From CAZVEV01 sp964625865 (GTDB taxonomy: Bacteria > Planctomycetota > Phycisphaerae > SM23-33), in the NCBI GenBank assembly GCA_964625865.1, contig CAZVEV010000004.1, forward strand, positions 1 through 56,444: a stretch of DNA of 56,444 bases. Reading direction: 5' to 3'. Position numbers and translations under genes: made by a program. Positions within the stretch are counted from its first letter, which is position 1. The number at the start of each line of letters is the position of its first letter. Below the pieces are notes generated by a model, which was given only the letters and a program-made list of their open reading frames with translations, did not search any database and was not told the DNA's origin. Of this stretch, positions 15,631-25,061 are shown piece by piece.

Positions 15631-17085
15631 TCAGCGGTCTTCGGCGCGCGGTTCGGGGCTGGCCAGACTGACGACGACCACGGCAGTCGCGGCCGCGGCG
15701 ACGGCGGGGATCATCGAGTACAGCGCCAGCGGGGGCCAGTTGCTCCACAGAATCACCGTCGCGATGCCCACGATCATGCCGGCCAGCACGCCGTTGCGCG
15801 TGGTGCGGCGCCACCAGAGGGTCAGCACCAGCGCCGGTCCGAACGCCGCCCCCAGCCCCGCCCAGGCGAACAGGACCTTCTCGAAGATCGACTTGGGCAA
15901 GGCCGCCAGCGCCACCGCCGCCAGGCCGATCACCAGCGTGACCGCCCGCGACAGCCAGACCAACTGCTTCTGCGTTGCCTGCGGATTGACCGACTGGTGG
16001 TACACGTCCTCGGCAACCGACGAGGTGGTCACCAGCAGTTGCGAGTCGGCCGTCGACATCATCGCCGCCAGCGCCCCGCAGATCAGGATCCCCGCCAGCC
16101 AGCCCGGAAAGACCGCCATCGCCAGGGCGGGCATCATCTTCTCGGTGTCGGCGAAGTGGCCCGGCCCGAACTTCGCCAGCGCCACCAGCCCCATCAGCAC
16201 GGCCCCGCCGTAGGCCAGCGCCGCCCAGACGATGGCCACCGACCGGGCAACCGGGACGTCGTCGACCGAGCGGATGGACATGTAGCGCGCGAGCAGTTGG
16301 GGCTGGCCCGCATAGCCGAGACCCACGCCCAGCCCGCCGAGGATCCCCGCGATGAGCGTCCAGGCCGATCGCCCGCCCGTGGGCGACAGCAGGTTCGACG
16401 CGCCGTGGGTGGCGAACGTCTCGGCCAGCCCCGCCGGCCCGCCGAGCTGAACCAGCACGACGATGGGCAGGACCACGAGGGTGATCAGCATCAGCCAGCC
16501 CTGGACGAAGTCCGTCCACGCGACGGCGGCGAACCCGCCCATGGCGGTGTAGAATACCACGATGGCCGCCCCCGCCCAGACGCCCGACCAGTGGGGCCAG
16601 CCGAACGTGCTCGACAGGGCCTTGCCCGCCGCGTCGAACTGGGCGGCCACGTAGAACGCCAGGCAAAACGCAATGATCCCCGTCGAGACGAACCGCATCA
16701 CCGGATCCGACCCGCGGAACGTCCGCTCGAAGAATCGCGGCAACGTCAGGGCGCCGAGGCGTTCGGTCTCGCTTCTCAGGCGCCTGGCGACCAGGAACCA
16801 GGAGGCCGCGATGCCGCTCACCCCGCCGATTGCCGTCCAGAGCGCCGGCTCGAGCTTGGCCCCCGACGGGTCGCCCAGACCGGTCGCGTAAGCCAGCCCC
16901 GTCAGGCCCAGCAGCATCCAGCCGCTCTCGCCGGAGGCCCGCTCGGAAAACGCCACCACCCACGGGCCCAGGCGGCGCCCGGCAAGGAGGAAGTCCGGAA
17001 GGGTCTTGGTCAGCCGGGCGGTGATAACGCCCACCACCAGGATCACCAGGAGATACACCACGAAACCGAAAGCTACCGCGCTCAT
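15631..17085 (-). CDS. Sodium/solute symporter (SSS family, PutP-like)
   Basis: 484 residues from the ATG at 17085, with GGAG 8 nt upstream. About 13 hydrophobic segments are present. The conserved SSS core is visible: FLLAGRRLGPWVVAFSERASGESGWMLLG near the N-terminus, TAMGGFAAVAWTDFVQGWLM in the middle, and GALAAMMSTADSQLLVTTS in the sodium-binding region near residue 340. The GESGW and STADSQLL motifs are typical of proline/sodium symporters. The substrate could be proline or another small organic solute. Confidence 0.85.
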   Translation of the reverse strand: MSAVAFGFVVYLLVILVVGVITARLTKTLPDFLLAGRRLGPWVVAFSERASGESGWMLLGLTGLAYATGLGDPSGAKLEPALWTAIGGVSGIAASWFLVARRLRSETERLGALTLPRFFERTFRGSDPVMRFVSTGIIAFCLAFYVAAQFDAAGKALSSTFGWPHWSGVWAGAAIVVFYTAMGGFAAVAWTDFVQGWLMLITLVVLPIVVLVQLGGPAGLAETFATHGASNLLSPTGGRSAWTLIAGILGGLGVGLGYAGQPQLLARYMSIRSVDDVPVARSVAIVWAALAYGGAVLMGLVALAKFGPGHFADTEKMMPALAMAVFPGWLAGILICGALAAMMSTADSQLLVTTSSVAEDVYHQSVNPQATQKQLVWLSRAVTLVIGLAAVALAALPKSIFEKVLFAWAGLGAAFGPALVLTLWWRRTTRNGVLAGMIVGIATVILWSNWPPLALYSMIPAVAAAATAVVVVSLASPEPRAEDR

Positions 17086-17233
17086 ATGATCGCTCCGCGA
17101 CAACACAATGGGACAGAGGACCGTGGGGTGTGATTATGGGGGATTCTTCGGTCGAAGGCCATAGCCCCTTGCATTTGCCCGAGCGATATCGACGATGGGA
17201 ATCGTCACTATCGCACGTATCGGGAGCAGCATC

Positions 17234-17800
17234 ATGAGCAGAGCGATCTTCATCGAAGGCGAGCACGTGAACCTCGTGCCCCTGACCGTCGACGACGCCG
17301 AAGCGTGTTTCGAGTGGGTCAACGACATGGCGATCATCGTCAACGCGGGCAACGAGCCTTTGCCTGCCGGCCTGCACAAGCAGCGCGAGTTCATCCGGGA
17401 ACTCTACGGGCGGAAGAACAGCCTTATCCTGGGCATCCAGCGCCGCGCCGACGGGTCGCTGATCGGCACGGGCGGGCTGTCGCGCATCGAGTGGGTCAAC
17501 CAGCGGGCCGAACTGACGCTGTGCATCGGCGAGGTCGACCAGCAGGGCATGGGGTACGGCACGGAGGCGACGATGCTGATCCTCGATCACGCCTTCGGCA
17601 AGCTGAACCTTCACAGCGTCATGCTGCGGGTCATCGACTACAACGCGGCGGCCCTGGCCTGCTATCGCAAGTGCGGCTTCAAGCCCATCGGCCGCCGGCG
17701 CGAGGCCAAGATCATCGACAACCAGCGCTTCGACGTGATCTACATGGACATCCTCGCCTCGGAGTGGACAGGCGATGGGGAACAAGGGAATAGGCAATAG
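17234..17800 (+). CDS. GNAT acetyltransferase (RimJ/RimL-like)
   Basis: 188 residues from the ATG at 17234, with GGGAG 6-7 nt upstream; an earlier in-frame start at 17195 lacks a site. The acetyl-CoA motif is QQGMGYGTEATMLILDHAF, and the typical late motif NAAALACYRKCGFKPIGRRR follows. Such enzymes acetylate N-termini, ribosomal proteins or small amines; the target is unknown. The last residues (GDGEQGNRQ) are encoded by the heptamer repeat that borders the next gene, which suggests the original 3' end was altered by an insertion. Confidence 0.85.
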   Translation: MSRAIFIEGEHVNLVPLTVDDAEACFEWVNDMAIIVNAGNEPLPAGLHKQREFIRELYGRKNSLILGIQRRADGSLIGTGGLSRIEWVNQRAELTLCIGEVDQQGMGYGTEATMLILDHAFGKLNLHSVMLRVIDYNAAALACYRKCGFKPIGRRREAKIIDNQRFDVIYMDILASEWTGDGEQGNRQ

Positions 17801-17817
17801 GCAGTGGGCAATAGGGC
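17780..17817 (+). repeat. Heptamer repeat array, left of the S23 gene
   Basis: GGGAATAGGCAATAGGCAG-type heptamers (GGCAATA variants). The reverse-complement variant borders the other side of the four-helix-bundle gene at 18232-18296. Confidence 0.7.
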
Positions 17818-17842
17818 TTCCGGGCGAAAGGGGAGATTGCGT

Positions 17843-18211
17843 GTGACGAAGATACAGAGCTACAAGGATCTCATCGCATGGCAGAAGGCGATGGAGCTGG
17901 TCGAGGCCGTCTATCGTTTGACGGCCGGGTATCCGGGAGACGAGCGTTTCGGCTTGATCTCGCAGACACGTAGGGCGGCGATCAGCATCCCGTCGAACAT
18001 CGCCGAGGGGTACGGCAGACAGACCCGCGCCAATTACACGCAGTTCCTCCGCGTATCACGGGGATCAGCTAACGAGGTTGAAACCCAGCTTCTGCTGGCC
18101 ATCCGCCTGGGATATGTATCGACAGACCAGACACGGGCGGTTATGAATCTCACGCTGGAAGTACAGCGAATCCTCAGCGCACTGATCTCCAGCCTGAGCC
18201 CCGACCGATAG
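17843..18211 (+). CDS. Four-helix-bundle protein (S23 / 23S rRNA intervening-sequence family)
   Basis: 122 residues from the GTG at 17843, with GGGGAG 7 nt upstream. It carries the family signature: YKDLIAWQKAMELVEAVY, then PGDERFGLISQTRRAAISIP and SNIAEGYGR. The family was first seen encoded in intervening sequences of 23S rRNA genes and forms homopentameric helical bundles. It is often found alone and flanked by short repeats, as here. The cellular role is not established. Confidence 0.9.
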   Translation: MTKIQSYKDLIAWQKAMELVEAVYRLTAGYPGDERFGLISQTRRAAISIPSNIAEGYGRQTRANYTQFLRVSRGSANEVETQLLLAIRLGYVSTDQTRAVMNLTLEVQRILSALISSLSPDR

Positions 18212-18231
18212 TGCTGCCCGCCGCACGTCCG

Positions 18232-18296
18232 GCCGTTCCCTATTCCCTACTGCCTATTGCCTACCGCCTATTCCCTCTCGTATTGCCTATTGCCTT
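18232..18296 (-). repeat. Heptamer repeat array, right of the S23 gene
   Basis: Repeated TATTGCC/TATTCCC/CTGCC heptamers, inverted relative to the array at 17780-17817. The two arrays therefore bracket the S23 gene like terminal inverted repeats. Confidence 0.7.
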
Positions 18297-18535
18297 CACA
18301 CTCCGCTCAAATGTCCTTGATCGCGCGGGAGTCCCTGGCGTATGATGAACTACTGCAGCGACGGCTGCCGCGGGCCTGCGGGCCACTGCGGGTGTTGCGC
18401 TGTGTGACGGTGTCGGCCCCGACCGGGCCGGGGCCGTTGGACGCCCCCGGGCGTTTGGACCCCGGTGACGGGCCGGGTACAAGAACCCTGCTTTCGACTC
18501 GCGGGCCGCCGCGGTCTTGACCAGTGGAGTCGTAA
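18297..18535. other. Intergenic region upstream of the PSP1 gene
   Basis: About 240 bp, GC-rich, with no convincing gene or repeat. It ends in TTGACC and TGGAGTCGTAA before the PSP1 start. Confidence 0.4.
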
Positions 18536-19963
18536 ATGTCTGACGCCGCCCCCGGCGACGGTGGCGCTGTGCAGCAGCCGCCCTCGGACCGCGCGCCGGA
18601 AGCGCCCGCGCCTCCGGCGGGCGATGCCCAGCCAGCCGCCCAGACGCCTGCCCAGAGCCCTGCCCAGACGGCTGACCCGTCGCCTGACCAGACCCCCGCG
18701 CCCGCCGCTGCGCCGGCCGAGAAGAAGACCCGTCCGACCCTCGTGGTCCGGTACGGGCTGATGAAGCAGATCGGCCAGTTCCGTCACAACCTCAAGAAGC
18801 TGCCCCCCATCGGCTCGGTGGTCGTCGTTCGCACCGAGCGCGGCGTCGAGCGCGGCGTGGTGGTGGCCAACGTCTGCGAGTCCGACCACTTCGGCTGCGT
18901 CAGGCCGCAGAATCTCAACGCGTTCATCAAGGCGTGCGGCAAGGAGTATCCGTTCAGGCGCGACGGCAAGGTGTTGCGGCTGGCCAACCACCAGGACGTG
19001 GTGGACTACAGGCACCTGAGCAGTTCGGGGCACGAGGAAGCGACGTTCTGCCGCGAGCAGATCGACGAGTTGGAACTGCCCATGCGCCTGGTCACCGTCG
19101 AGCACCTGCTCGGGGGGGGCAGGATCATCTTCTACTTCGCCGCCGAGACGCGGATCGACTTTCGCGAACTCGTGCGCCGCCTGGCCAGCCAGTACCACAC
19201 GCGAATCGAGATGCGCCAGGTCGGCGCCCGCGACGAGGCGCGGCTGGTCGCCGACTACGAGCGGTGCGGCCAGCGGTGCTGCTGCCAGCAGTTCCTGCAG
19301 TACCTCCGGCCGATCTCGATGCGGATGGCCAAGACGCAGAAGGCCACCCTGGACCCGTCGAAGATCTCCGGGCGCTGCGGGCGGCTGATGTGCTGCCTGC
19401 GTTACGAGGACGTCGGGTACGAGGACCTTCGCAAGAAGCTGCCCCGCCGCAACACGTGGGTGCGGACCGACGAGGTGACCGGTCGCGTCGCCGAGACGCA
19501 GATCCTGACGCAGTTGGTTCGCCTGTCGCTGCTGGAGGGCACGACGCGGGTGGTCTCGGTCGCCGACATCATCGAACGTGACGTGCCTCCCCCGGAAGCC
19601 GGCGAGGTCCGGGCCCCGGCCCGCAAGCCCCGACGGGGCAAGGATGCATCTGAAAAGCCCCCCCGAGGCGACAAGGCCTCCCGGGGCGACAAGGCGGCTT
19701 CGGACGACGGCGCCGGCGATGGCGACCAGCCCCGCAAGCGCCGCAAGCGTCGACGACGCAGGAAAGGCGGCGAGGGCCAGCCGGCCCCACAGGGCCAGGC
19801 CCCGTCCGAGGGCCCAGGCCGGCAGGCCAAGGGCGACAAGGCGCCCGACGCCGGCGGGGCCAAGGCGGCTGAAGGGGGGCGATCGGCCCCCAAGAGACGC
19901 CGGCGCCGCGGGCGACGCAAGAAGAAGAAATCCACCGGCGGGCAGGGCGGGTCAGGTTCCTGA
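18536..19963 (+). CDS. PSP1 C-terminal domain protein (RicT/YaaT-like)
   Basis: 475 residues, with GGAG 8 nt upstream. A disordered Pro/Ala-rich N-terminus (1-65) precedes the PSP1 domain (about 75-330), which shows the diagnostic cysteine blocks RCGQRCCCQQFLQYLRPISM and SGRCGRLMCCLRYE. The C-terminus (360-475) is a disordered tail rich in basic clusters (RKRRKRRRRRKG, KRRRRRGRRKKKK), unlike the short Bacillus protein, and may bind RNA. In Bacillus, RicT works with RicA/RicF in an Fe-S complex that steers RNase Y maturation of mRNA. Its presence about 3 kb from rny is suggestive. Confidence 0.88.
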   Translation: MSDAAPGDGGAVQQPPSDRAPEAPAPPAGDAQPAAQTPAQSPAQTADPSPDQTPAPAAAPAEKKTRPTLVVRYGLMKQIGQFRHNLKKLPPIGSVVVVRTERGVERGVVVANVCESDHFGCVRPQNLNAFIKACGKEYPFRRDGKVLRLANHQDVVDYRHLSSSGHEEATFCREQIDELELPMRLVTVEHLLGGGRIIFYFAAETRIDFRELVRRLASQYHTRIEMRQVGARDEARLVADYERCGQRCCCQQFLQYLRPISMRMAKTQKATLDPSKISGRCGRLMCCLRYEDVGYEDLRKKLPRRNTWVRTDEVTGRVAETQILTQLVRLSLLEGTTRVVSVADIIERDVPPPEAGEVRAPARKPRRGKDASEKPPRGDKASRGDKAASDDGAGDGDQPRKRRKRRRRRKGGEGQPAPQGQAPSEGPGRQAKGDKAPDAGGAKAAEGGRSAPKRRRRRGRRKKKKSTGGQGGSGS

Positions 19964-20086
19964 CGATGAGACAGCGCGGACGCTGATTGAGACGTGCGAT
20001 GCGATGTAGTCACGAGATATCGGTCTTGAGTAGCAGCGTGGAGACCCCAACGCCCCTCCCGATGTGCATCGGGACGTCCGGGGGAT

Positions 20087-20113
20087 CCCCCCGACGCCGT
20101 CGGGGGGCTTTCC
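20087..20113 (+). terminator. Probable transcription terminator after PSP1
   Basis: CCCCCCGA (20087-20094) pairs with TCGGGGGG (20100-20107), followed by CTTT. The T-run is short, so termination efficiency is uncertain. Confidence 0.45.
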
Positions 20114-20192
20114 GGGGATCATTTCCGTGCGAACCAGACGGGCCCCCCAAGGAAGGACGCGTATGATGCTCAGGTTAGGCGATCAAAAAATG

Positions 20193-20221
20193 TTGGGGGG
20201 GAAACAGGACTGGCGTACAAT
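20193..20221 (+). promoter_or_regulatory. Promoter giving a leaderless oxidoreductase mRNA
   Basis: TTGGGG (20193-20198), a 17-bp spacer and TACAAT (20216-20221). The ATG at 20230 is eight bases past the -10 box, so the transcript would start at or just before the start codon. No Shine-Dalgarno site is present. Confidence 0.5.
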
Positions 20222-20229
20222 TGGCCTCC

Positions 20230-23200
20230 ATGAAAGTTGATCCGAGATTTCTCGCCGACGGCGGGCCGGAGATCTTCACCGGAAACGAACTCCTGCTCAA
20301 GGGCGCCCTGGAAGCCCAGGGCGGCGTGCACCTGCTCGGCGGCTATCCGGGCAGCCCGATCGCGGGCTTCTTCGACGCGCTGGCCTACGTCAAGGACCTG
20401 CTCAGCGACAAGGGCATCCGCGCGGTCATCAATAACAACGAAGCCCTCGCGGTGGCCATGCTCAACGGGTCGCAGGTCGCCGGGTGTCGCGGCATGGTCG
20501 TGATGAAGTCCGTCGGGGTGCATGTAGCCGCCGACGCGCTGGCGCTGGGCAACCTGGCCGGCGCCCACCCCCAGGGCGGCGCGATCGTCGTCTATGGCGA
20601 CGACCCCTGGAGCGATTCGACCCAGGTCGCCGCCGACAGCCGCTACATCTCCAAGCACCTCCACACGCCGGTCGTCGAGCCGTCGAACATCCAGGAGATC
20701 AAGGACTTCGTCGACCTGTCGTTCAAGCTCTCGGCCGAATCCGAACTCTACGCCGGCCTGATCATTCCCAACAACCTCGCCGACGGCGGGGGCACGGTCC
20801 AGTGCAGGCCCAACCAGTACCCCGCGTTCAACACCAAGAAGCTGCGCGACTTCCAGACCGCCGCGATCGACCTGGACAAGTTCGTGCTCCTGCCGCCCAA
20901 GACGTGGTGGCAGGAGGAGTCGCTGGCGTCGCGGTTCGATCGTGCCAAGGCCGCCGCCCGCCGCCTGGGCATGAATCGCATCGAGTACCCCGCCCAGAGC
21001 CCCGACGGCGTCGGGTTCATTACGTCCGGGCTGGCCTACGGGTACCTGCTCCAGTCGCTGGGCGACCTGGGCCTGCTGGGCAAGTGCCCCGTACTGAAAC
21101 TGGGCATGACGTATCCTGTCGACGAGACGCTGGTGGCCGAGTTGGCGGGCCAGTGCAGGCACATCATCGTCGTCGAGGAACGGCGCGCCTTTATCGAGGA
21201 GCAGGTCCTCGAGATCGTCACGCGCGACAGGCAGTTGGGGGTGATCGATCCGGACCTGCAGGTCTGGGGCAAGGCGTTTCCTCACGGCGCCGAGGGCCTG
21301 CCCGCCACACGGGGCCTGTCCCCCTCGATCATCACCGAGCACCTGGCCCACGCGTTCGAGGCCATGAGCCGCGCCGGCCAGACCGTAGCCCCGGACGCCG
21401 TCGAGCAGATCTGGCGGGACGAACTGGAGACCATCGAGGGCACGGCCACCAAGGACATGCCCGCCCTGCCTCCTCGCGTGCCGACGTTCTGCCCGGGCTG
21501 TCCGCACCGCGACTCGGCCGACCTGTGCCTCGAAATCAAGCGCCGCTTCACCGACGCCGACTACATGCGCAAGACGCATCGCTGCGGCCCGGTGGACCTG
21601 CTGTTCCACGGCGACATCGGCTGTTACACCATGCTGATGTTTCCCCCGAACACGCCGCTGATGCACAACCTGTCCGGCATGGGCCTCGGGGCGGGCACCG
21701 GCTCGGGCATGGACCCGTTCATCACCAACAAGCAGGTCGTCTTCATGGGCGACTCGACGTTCTTCCATTGCGGCGCGCTGTCGATCAGCCAGGCGATCAA
21801 GCTCGGACAGGACATCACCTTCATCATCCTGGACAACTCCACCACCGCCATGACGGGCCACCAGCCCACCCCGGGCGTGGAATACGACATTCTGGGCAAC
21901 ACCACGCCGGGCCAGAACATCGACGACATCGTCAACGGTATCGTCGGGGGCGGCGAGCGGCAGGTGCCGGTCATCCGCACCGATCCCGAGCAGCGCGGCC
22001 CATACCGTCGCCTGCTGGAGCAGACGTTCCTGGCCGAGGGCGTCAAGGTGATCATCGCGGACAAGGAGTGCGGGATCACGCGAGGCCGTCGCCGCCGCCG
22101 CCAGGACGCCGAGATCGTCCGCAAGAAGGGCTTCCTGCCGTCGAAGCAGCGGATGAACGTCAACCATGAGATCTGCCGCTTCTGTCTCGCGTGCATTGAA
22201 CTGACGGGCTGTCCCGGCCTCAAGCACGTCGAGACCGACTACGGGCGCAAGATGGGGACGGACCTGACCGCGTGCGTCAATGACGGGGCCTGCGAGCGGA
22301 TCGGCGCGTGCAGCAGCTTCGAGCGGATCACGATCAAGCGGCGTCGCCCGCCGGTCTCGCACGTGCCCGAACTCGGCCTGGACGATATCCCCGAGCCCGA
22401 GATGCGCCCGGTGACGGACCTGTGGCGCTGCTGCCTGGTCGGCGTGGGGGGGATGGGCATCGGCGTGGGCACGAGCATCGTCCTGCGGGCCGGCCACAAG
22501 CAGGGCTACGACGTCCTGTTCGTCGACAAGAAGGGTCTGGCCATCCGAAACGGCGCCGTCGTCAGCCAGGTCGTCTACAACGTCACCGACCGGCCCGTGA
22601 CCGCGCTGGTGCCGTTCGGCAAGGCGGATTTGCTGATCGGCGTGGACGTGCTCGAGGCGGTCCGCGCCATGGACCCGGCCGGGCGGACGCGCGTGGTCTC
22701 GAAGGACCGCACGTCAGCCGTCGTCAACACCTCGAAGGTCAAGACCATCCCGGGCCTGATCGCGGGCGTCAACGACTTCGACGTCGATGAGATGGTCGAG
22801 ACCGTCCGTGCCCACACGAAGGCCGACGACTTCATGGCCCGGGACATCTCGCGGATCTGCGAGAAGTACCTCGGCTCCAAGATGTACGCCAACGTCATGA
22901 TGCTCGGGTTCGCCTTCCAGAAGGGGCTGATCCCCGTCTCGATGCACTCGATGGCGTGGGCCATCAAGGACACCATCCGCACCGACTTCAAGAAGAACCT
23001 CTACGCCTTCAATATGGGTCGCAAGCTCGTGGTCGACCCGGACCTGTTCCGCGGCGTGGCGCCCAAGACGTCATGGCGCGACGCGCTGGAAGAGCGCTGC
23101 CGCTCGACGATCCGGCGGTACGGCGCGGGTCCCGCGCTGGCTGACGACCTGCGCCAGGCCGTCGCGGGCCTGATCAAGCGCCTGGCCGCCCTCGACGAGG

Positions 23201-24936
23201 ACCTCAAGCTCGCCGTCGCCGTGCGGACCTACGACTGCATGCGGTGGGGCGGCATGGACTATGCCCGGCGCTACATCCGCCAGGTCCGCGAGACCTTCGA
23301 ACGCGACGCCGCCGCCCACGACTACGCCGCCACGCGCGCCGTGATCTTCAACCTCGCCGCCGCCATGCTCATCAAGGACCTGGTCTTCACCGCCGAACTG
23401 GCCACCAGCCCCGAGAAGTACGCCCGCGACCGCGTGACGTACAACGTGCACCCGACCAACGGCGACCGCATCCGCTACCGACACAAGATGCACCAGCCCG
23501 TGCGCCTGGGGCGATGGCGACTGACGATGAACTTCACCGCCTCGCCACTGCTGCTCAAGACCGTCAAGCGCATGCGGTGGCTGCGAAAGCTGCCCGGCTG
23601 GAACCGCGAGGAACTCGAGCGGCTGGCCGAATACGAGCGTCGCGTGGCGGCCTTCGCCTACGAGACGGACGACCAGTACCGCAGCCAGGCGATCGGCCTG
23701 TCCTCGTCAACGTGCATGACCTGCGAGATGCCTCGCTGCCAGTCGGCGGGCTGTCCGCTGGAGAACGCGATTCCGGAGTGGATCGCGCTGGCTGAGTGCG
23801 GCGACTGGCGTGCGGCCGCCGAGGCGCTGCACGCGACGAACAACTTCCCCGAGTTCACCGCCGAGGTCTGCCCCGCGCCGTGTCAGACCGCCTGCAAGCA
23901 GGGCATTAACGGCTTTCCCGTGCAGGTCAGGCAGATCGAACGCGAGATCGTCGAGCATGCCTTCGACCGCGGCTGGGTCCTGCCCGCGGCGCCGCCGGAG
24001 GATTCCGGCAAGCGCGTGGCGGTGGTGGGGTCCGGCCCGGCGGGTCTGGCGGCCGCCCAGCAACTGGTCCGCGCGGGGCACGACGTGACGGTCTTCGAGT
24101 CGGCCGACGCGCCGGGCGGGCTGCTGCGGTACGGCATCCCTGACTTCCGGCTGGACAAGACCCTCGTCGACCGCAGGCTCGACCAACTGCGCGACGAAGG
24201 GGTCGAGTTCACCACGGGCGTGACGATCGGGCGCGACGTGCGGGCCGACGCGCTGCACGACGAGTTCGACGCGATATGCCTCGCCACCGGGGCTACCCGC
24301 CCCCGCGACCTGGACGTGCCCGGCCGCGAGGCGGCGGGCGTGCACTTCGCGCTGGACTACCTGCGAAACGGCAACGGACGCGGCGCGCCGATCGACGCGC
24401 GCGGCAAGGAGGTGGTGGTGATCGGCGGGGGCGAGACCGGCAGCGACTGTGCCGAGACCGCCCTGCGCCAGGGCGCCAAGGCCGTCCACCAGTTCGAGAT
24501 CCTCCCGGCCGCTCAGGTCGCCCGCGACGTGACGCACGAGGCGCCCAAGGGCGTCGACCGCCAGTGGTGCGTGGCGACCAAGGCGTTCGGCGCCGCCGGC
24601 GACGTGCTGGAAAGCGTGGTCGGCACGAAAGTGGCCTGGACCCGCACCGCCACCGGCCAGGCGCCCTCCGAACTGCCCGGAACCGAGTTCACGCTGAAGG
24701 CTGACCTGGCGCTGTTGGCGTTGGGGTTCGAGGCCGAAGTGGCGCCGGACATCGCGGGCCAACTCGGTCTGACCGTTGAGCCCGACGGACGCGTGCTCGC
24801 CCAGGACTACGCCACCGGCGCCGACGGCGTGTTCATCGCCGGCGACCTGGCCACCGGGCCCTCGCTGGTCGCCACCGCCATCGCCGCCGGCCGCGGCGCC
24901 GCGGCGCGAATCAACGAGTACCTCAGCGCTCGTTGA
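20230..24936 (+). CDS. Indolepyruvate ferredoxin oxidoreductase fused to a GltD-like NAD(P)H:FAD subunit
   Basis: A single 1568-residue protein. Residues about 1-640 are the thiamine-diphosphate-dependent alpha part of 2-oxoacid:ferredoxin oxidoreductases, with FCPGCPHRDSAD near 418. A 2x[4Fe-4S] ferredoxin-like block follows (CRFCLACIELTGCPG near 647, CVNDGACERIGAC near 681). The catalytic gamma/IorB-like domain starts at CCLVGVGGMGIGVG (about 734), and a DUF6537-like helical region spans about 920-1135. Residues about 1155-1568 form a glutamate-synthase-small-subunit-like flavoprotein: cysteine cluster (CMTCEMPRCQSAGCP, CPAPCQTACKQ), FAD site (VVGSGPAGLAAAQQL, 1263) and NAD(P) site (VIGGGETGSDCAE, 1396). 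Aryl-pyruvate oxidation coupled directly to NAD(P) is inferred. Confidence 0.88.
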   Translation: MKVDPRFLADGGPEIFTGNELLLKGALEAQGGVHLLGGYPGSPIAGFFDALAYVKDLLSDKGIRAVINNNEALAVAMLNGSQVAGCRGMVVMKSVGVHVAADALALGNLAGAHPQGGAIVVYGDDPWSDSTQVAADSRYISKHLHTPVVEPSNIQEIKDFVDLSFKLSAESELYAGLIIPNNLADGGGTVQCRPNQYPAFNTKKLRDFQTAAIDLDKFVLLPPKTWWQEESLASRFDRAKAAARRLGMNRIEYPAQSPDGVGFITSGLAYGYLLQSLGDLGLLGKCPVLKLGMTYPVDETLVAELAGQCRHIIVVEERRAFIEEQVLEIVTRDRQLGVIDPDLQVWGKAFPHGAEGLPATRGLSPSIITEHLAHAFEAMSRAGQTVAPDAVEQIWRDELETIEGTATKDMPALPPRVPTFCPGCPHRDSADLCLEIKRRFTDADYMRKTHRCGPVDLLFHGDIGCYTMLMFPPNTPLMHNLSGMGLGAGTGSGMDPFITNKQVVFMGDSTFFHCGALSISQAIKLGQDITFIILDNSTTAMTGHQPTPGVEYDILGNTTPGQNIDDIVNGIVGGGERQVPVIRTDPEQRGPYRRLLEQTFLAEGVKVIIADKECGITRGRRRRRQDAEIVRKKGFLPSKQRMNVNHEICRFCLACIELTGCPGLKHVETDYGRKMGTDLTACVNDGACERIGACSSFERITIKRRRPPVSHVPELGLDDIPEPEMRPVTDLWRCCLVGVGGMGIGVGTSIVLRAGHKQGYDVLFVDKKGLAIRNGAVVSQVVYNVTDRPVTALVPFGKADLLIGVDVLEAVRAMDPAGRTRVVSKDRTSAVVNTSKVKTIPGLIAGVNDFDVDEMVETVRAHTKADDFMARDISRICEKYLGSKMYANVMMLGFAFQKGLIPVSMHSMAWAIKDTIRTDFKKNLYAFNMGRKLVVDPDLFRGVAPKTSWRDALEERCRSTIRRYGAGPALADDLRQAVAGLIKRLAALDEDLKLAVAVRTYDCMRWGGMDYARRYIRQVRETFERDAAAHDYAATRAVIFNLAAAMLIKDLVFTAELATSPEKYARDRVTYNVHPTNGDRIRYRHKMHQPVRLGRWRLTMNFTASPLLLKTVKRMRWLRKLPGWNREELERLAEYERRVAAFAYETDDQYRSQAIGLSSSTCMTCEMPRCQSAGCPLENAIPEWIALAECGDWRAAAEALHATNNFPEFTAEVCPAPCQTACKQGINGFPVQVRQIEREIVEHAFDRGWVLPAAPPEDSGKRVAVVGSGPAGLAAAQQLVRAGHDVTVFESADAPGGLLRYGIPDFRLDKTLVDRRLDQLRDEGVEFTTGVTIGRDVRADALHDEFDAICLATGATRPRDLDVPGREAAGVHFALDYLRNGNGRGAPIDARGKEVVVIGGGETGSDCAETALRQGAKAVHQFEILPAAQVARDVTHEAPKGVDRQWCVATKAFGAAGDVLESVVGTKVAWTRTATGQAPSELPGTEFTLKADLALLALGFEAEVAPDIAGQLGLTVEPDGRVLAQDYATGADGVFIAGDLATGPSLVATAIAAGRGAAARINEYLSAR

Positions 24937-24972
24937 CTGGTTGACCGGTTGATTGGACATGCCCCCGAGCAG

Positions 24973-25046
24973 GTAGGGCGTGCAACTCGTTGCACGCGGA
25001 ATGATGGTCGCATTCGTTCCGCGTGCAAACACCTTGCACGCCCTAC
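24973..25046. repeat. Palindromic intergenic repeat, family A copy 2
   Basis: 74 bp, starting GTAGGGCGTGCAACTCGTTG and ending CTTGCACGCCCTAC, as at 15436-15508. Confidence 0.85.
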
Positions 25047-25061
25047 GGTGGATGAGCAGAC

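Noticed and set aside
20170..22497. 775-residue minus-strand open frame
   Set aside because: Antisense shadow of the IOR-GltD gene, with low-complexity composition and no domain.
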